NCBI GenBank assembly: GCA_023252065.1
Contig: JAHEXO010000100.1
Coordinates: 1 to 7,269, forward strand
DNA: 7,269 nucleotides
Source: Nocardioides sp.
GTDB taxonomy: Bacteria; Actinomycetota; Actinomycetes; Propionibacteriales; Nocardioidaceae
Direction: 5' to 3'
A program made the translations under genes and the position numbers. Shown here in pieces: positions 4,698 to 7,269 of this stretch (within the stretch, counting starts at the first letter, position 1; every line of letters starts with the position of its first letter). The notes below the pieces were generated by a model. That model was not told where the DNA came from and made no database searches. It saw only the letters and a list, made by a program, of their open reading frames with translations.

Positions 4698-6224
4698 ATG
4701 AGCCAGCTCCAACCAGCCCCCGAACAGACCGAGGAGTCCGCGCTCCACGGCGGCCGCCTGGGAGTCCTCGGGATCGTCTTCTTCGTCGTCGCCGCCGCGG
4801 CTCCCCTCGTGGGCATGACCGGCGCCGTACCGGTCGCCATCGTGGTCGGCAACGGCGCGGCCGCGCCCGGTGCCTACCTCGTCGCCGGCATCGTCCTGCT
4901 GCTCTTCTCGGTCGGCTACGCAGCGATGTCCAGCAAGGTCACCAACGTCGGTGCCTTCTTCGCGTTCGTGGGCCGTGGGCTCGGGATCATCCCCGGGGTC
5001 GGCTCGGCCTTCGTCTCGCTGGTGGCCTACCTGGCGGTGCAGCTGGCGGTCTACGGCTTCTTCGGCGGGGTCGTCACCGCGCAGATGGCCGACAAGGTCG
5101 GCATCCACTGGAGCTGGTGGGTCTGGACGCTGATCGCGTGGGCGCTGGTGACCGGGCTGTCCGCGCTGTCGGTCGACGTCGGCGCCAAGCTGCTCGGCGT
5201 CCTGATGACTGTCGAGCTCCTGTCGCTGGTGGTCACCGCGACGGCGGTGCTCGTGTCGTCGAAGAAGCCCGACGGCATCCACTTCGGCGCCTCCTTCGCC
5301 CCGTCCAACATCTTCGTGGGCGGTCTGGCCAGCACGGCGGGCATCGCCATCGCGTTCGCGTTCGCGTCCTACATCGGGTTCGAGGCGACCGCGATCTACG
5401 GCGAGGAGTCGAAGGAGCCGCACAAGACCGTGCCCCGCGCGACGTACCTCGCGGTCATCGCGATCACCCTGATCTTCGGCTACACCGCCTTCGGCATCGT
5501 GACCGGCCTCGGCGCCTCACAGGTCGTCGACCAGACCGCGAAGCTCTCCAGCGTCGGCGGGGTCCCGCTGGTCAACCCGGCCAACGTGCTGTTCTCGGTC
5601 GCCGACACCTACGTCGGCAGCTGGATGTCCGACCTGATGAGCTGGCTGGTCATCTCGTCGCTCTTCGCCGGCTTGCTGGCCTTCCAGAACAGCGCGGCGC
5701 GCTACTTCTACGCGATGGGCCGCGCCGGCGTGCTGCCGCGGTCCCTGGACCGGGTCAACCGCCGCGGCGCGCCGTGGACCGCCACCGTGGTCACCTCGGT
5801 GATCTCCTTCGTCGTGATCGTGTTCTTCCAGATCCGCGGCTGGGACCCGGTGCTCAACCTCTTCTACTGGTTCTCCGGCCTCGCGGTGATCGCGATCGCC
5901 CTGGTGGAGATCCTGGTCTCGATCGCGGTGATCGCGTTCTTCAGCCGCCACCGTGGCGAGGTGTCCCAGTGGGCGGCGCTGTTCGCACCGCTGCTCTCGA
6001 TCGGCGGGCTCGCCGTCGGGCTCTGGCTGCTGATGTCGCGCTTCGCGCTGCTGGCCGGCACCGTCAAGCCCGGTGTCGACCCGGTCGCCCACCCGTGGGC
6101 GCTCAACACCACCGGCTGGATCCTCGTGCTGGCGCCGTTCGCGATGTTCGTGATCGGCACCATCGTGGGGAAGCTGCGGCTCTCCGACGAGAACGAGGAC
6201 GCCGTCGCCGACCTGGTGACCTGA
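4698..6224 (+). CDS. APC-superfamily amino-acid permease
   Basis: This 508-residue inner-membrane transporter has about 12 hydrophobic segments and the length of the amino acid/polyamine/organocation family, which imports amino acids or amines by proton coupling or exchange. Family hallmarks are the broken first helix (APLVGMTGAVP, about 35-45), the helix-2 region GAFFAFVGRGLG (85-96), and the helix-6 region FASYIGFEA (222-230) followed by YGEESKEPHKTVPRATY (234-250), the characteristic E-S-K-x-P-x-K-x-x-P-R-A loop. A hydrophilic N-terminus and a short acidic C-terminus (SDENEDAVADLVT) are cytoplasmic. The ATG at 4698 has a strong GAGGAGA ribosome-binding site at 4684-4690. Upstream are two identical-core operators and a divergent cupin gene. 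Downstream is a terminator, so it is a single-gene unit. The substrate is not determinable from sequence. The cupin neighbour hints at an amine or amino acid catabolised elsewhere. Confidence 0.93.
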   Translation: MSQLQPAPEQTEESALHGGRLGVLGIVFFVVAAAAPLVGMTGAVPVAIVVGNGAAAPGAYLVAGIVLLLFSVGYAAMSSKVTNVGAFFAFVGRGLGIIPGVGSAFVSLVAYLAVQLAVYGFFGGVVTAQMADKVGIHWSWWVWTLIAWALVTGLSALSVDVGAKLLGVLMTVELLSLVVTATAVLVSSKKPDGIHFGASFAPSNIFVGGLASTAGIAIAFAFASYIGFEATAIYGEESKEPHKTVPRATYLAVIAITLIFGYTAFGIVTGLGASQVVDQTAKLSSVGGVPLVNPANVLFSVADTYVGSWMSDLMSWLVISSLFAGLLAFQNSAARYFYAMGRAGVLPRSLDRVNRRGAPWTATVVTSVISFVVIVFFQIRGWDPVLNLFYWFSGLAVIAIALVEILVSIAVIAFFSRHRGEVSQWAALFAPLLSIGGLAVGLWLLMSRFALLAGTVKPGVDPVAHPWALNTTGWILVLAPFAMFVIGTIVGKLRLSDENEDAVADLVT

Positions 6225-6250
6225 GCCGGCGCCGTACGACCCCCTGGTGG

Positions 6251-6282
6251 AGGGCCACCCCCGAGACGTCGGGGGTGGCCCT
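6251..6282 (+). terminator. Terminator hairpin after the permease
   Basis: AGGGCCACCCCCGA (6251-6264) and TCGGGGGTGGCCCT (6269-6282) form a perfect 14-bp stem with a 4-nt GACG loop, 26 bases after the permease stop. The following TTCCCCCTCTCC is pyrimidine-rich but has few T residues, so termination would rely mostly on stem strength. It can also act on leftward transcripts from the convergent hydrolase gene. Confidence 0.85.
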
Positions 6283-6313
6283 TCCCCCTCTCCGGGGTCG
6301 GCCCGGCCCACTA

Positions 6314-6368
6314 ACTGGCATACAGACCGTCATTCCTGAGCCGTGCGAACGACGGTTTGTATGCCAGT
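6314..6368. repeat. 18-bp inverted repeat between convergent genes
   Basis: ACTGGCATACAGACCGTC (6314-6331) and GACGGTTTGTATGCCAGT (6351-6368) are reverse complements with one mismatch (17 of 18 pairs), separated by 19 bases. It lies between the permease terminator and the end of the convergent hydrolase gene and is lower in GC than its surroundings. There is no T tract on either side, so it is not a classical terminator. It could be a protein-binding pair (each arm contains TGGCATACA, reminiscent of GntR-type sites), a transcript-end hairpin, or the remains of a small mobile element. I cannot decide. Confidence 0.7.
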
Positions 6369-6416
6369 CAGCTCGGAGGCGCCTGCTGGACGCGTCCGGT
6401 GGTGCCGTGGCCGGTC

Positions 6417-7269
6417 TCAGTCCTCGGTGGTCACCGTCGAGGGGTAGAGGTCCTTGCTGGGGGTGCGGATGCCGCGGAACTCCCAGTCGCCACCGAGGGC
6501 GGTCGAGACGACCTCCTCGCTCTCGGTCGGCTGGGCGCCGACATCGGTGCGGATCGGGGTGGGCCCGGTGACGACGTGGTTGGTCAGCCGGCCGAGTCCC
6601 TCGACCTCCACCGAGACCTCGTCCCCGGGCTGCACCGGCCGCGAGTTGGCCGGCGTACCGGAGAAGAGCAGGTCGCCGGGCGACAGTGTGATCGTGCGGG
6701 CGATGTCGGCGACGAGGTAGTGCATGTCCCACTCCATCTCGTCGGTCGACGCCTCCTGCACCACCGCCCCGTTGACCAGCGTGCGCAGGGTCTTGCCGCG
6801 GAAGTCCCAGTCGGTGACCAGGCCGGGCCCGACCGGCGCGAGGGTGTCGGAGCCCTTGACCCGCAGCATCGAGCCCGCGTCGGTGTCGCGGAAGTCGTGC
6901 AGGCCGTAGTCGTTGCCGACGGTGTAGCCGGCGATGTAGTCGCCGGCCTCCGCCGGCGAGACGTTGCGGCAGGTGCGGCCGATCACGATGACGATCTCGC
7001 CCTCGTAGTTCAGCCACCTGCACCCCTCGGGCCGGACGACGGCCCCGCGGTGGGAGTTCAGCGCCGTGACCGGCTTGTGGAAGTACGTCGGCGCGGCCGG
7101 CAGCCGGGTCATGAACTCCTCGGTCCGGCTGGCGTAGTTGAGGTGGACCGCGATGATCTTCGACGGCTCGGTGGGCGGCAGGTGATGGGCCTCGTCGACC
7201 CCCACCTCCCGGCCGTCGCCGGCGACCAACGTGTAGCCGCGTCGTACGACCTGGACGGCGGCACCGTCG
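6417..7269 (-). CDS. Fumarylacetoacetate-hydrolase-family enzyme (5' end outside window)
   Basis: This is a partial gene: the frame is open to the right edge, so the start lies beyond 7269. The visible 283 residues cover the FAH catalytic fold. Members cleave, decarboxylate, hydrate or isomerise 2-keto acids from aromatic-ring or related catabolism, with a bound Mg/Mn ion. Counting from the TTG codon at 7229, metal ligands are recognisable as E76 and E78 (NYEGEIVIVIGR) and D107 (GNDYGLHDFRD), with the E-x-E...D spacing of 29 seen in the family. HLNY (29-32), VKGSDTLAPVGP (124-135) and FSGTPANSRPVQPGD are also family-typical. After the usual end of the fold (VEVEGLGRLTNHVV) there are about 50 further residues ending in STVTTED, which is unusual. 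The residues upstream of the TTG (GAAVQVVRRGYT) look like family N-terminus, so that TTG is not the start. The exact reaction is unknown. Confidence 0.9.
   Translation of the reverse strand, partial: DGAAVQVVRRGYTLVAGDGREVGVDEAHHLPPTEPSKIIAVHLNYASRTEEFMTRLPAAPTYFHKPVTALNSHRGAVVRPEGCRWLNYEGEIVIVIGRTCRNVSPAEAGDYIAGYTVGNDYGLHDFRDTDAGSMLRVKGSDTLAPVGPGLVTDWDFRGKTLRTLVNGAVVQEASTDEMEWDMHYLVADIARTITLSPGDLLFSGTPANSRPVQPGDEVSVEVEGLGRLTNHVVTGPTPIRTDVGAQPTESEEVVSTALGGDWEFRGIRTPSKDLYPSTVTTED

Noticed and set aside
4607..6571. Long plus-strand open frame (654 codons) overlapping the permease
   Set aside because: It is an arginine-rich frame-shifted shadow of the APC permease with no recognisable domain, and it runs through the terminator and the 18-bp inverted repeat.
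7227..7229. TTG as start codon of the hydrolase gene
   Set aside because: The frame is open to the window edge, and the upstream residues (GAAVQVVRRGYTLVAGDG) read like the usual FAH-family N-terminus, so the gene is cut off by the window.

Overview
The window is a 7.3-kb piece of a high-GC actinobacterial chromosome. The evidence is near-complete G/C at third codon positions, short intergenic gaps, strong GC-rich hairpin terminators, GCCGTACG-type words in the gaps and at least one apparently leaderless start. The style resembles Nocardioides and other Propionibacteriales, but that genus guess is an inference from composition only. I see no rRNA, tRNA, CRISPR array, transposase, phage gene or toxin-antitoxin pair.

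Left part (1-2400): a TetR-family repressor on the minus strand is divergent from a 14-helix DHA2-type MFS drug exporter on the plus strand. The 90-bp gap between them carries a perfect 10-bp inverted repeat plus a third copy of the same half-site. This is the standard layout of a repressor that controls itself and an efflux pump. A strong hairpin terminator and a second GC-rich inverted repeat follow the exporter.

Middle part (2544-4200): on the minus strand, a LysR-family regulator is followed 36 bp downstream by a GlsB/YeaQ/YmgE-type small membrane protein. Divergent from the LysR gene is a 54-residue unrecognised protein whose sense codons all end in G or C. The shared promoter gap holds a T-N11-A-type dyad, and the promoter position suggests that the LysR mRNA is leaderless. 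An intrinsic terminator follows the small gene.

Right part (4210-7269): a small cupin gene (minus) is divergent from an APC-family amino-acid permease (plus). Their gap carries two near-identical operators, TTCGGGTCCGAA and TTCGGATCCGAA, flanking a TTGACA box. The probable regulator is not encoded in the window. The permease ends at a 14-bp perfect hairpin. Beyond it, before the convergent fumarylacetoacetate-hydrolase-family gene, lies an unexplained 18-bp inverted repeat. The hydrolase gene runs off the right edge, so its start is missing, and it carries an unusual C-terminal tail of about 50 residues.

These are three or four independent regulator/transporter modules rather than one integrated system, and I found no convincing new multi-gene system. 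The less ordinary elements are the palindromic operator sets, the 54-residue protein with its LysR-type control region, the 18-bp inverted repeat and the hydrolase tail.
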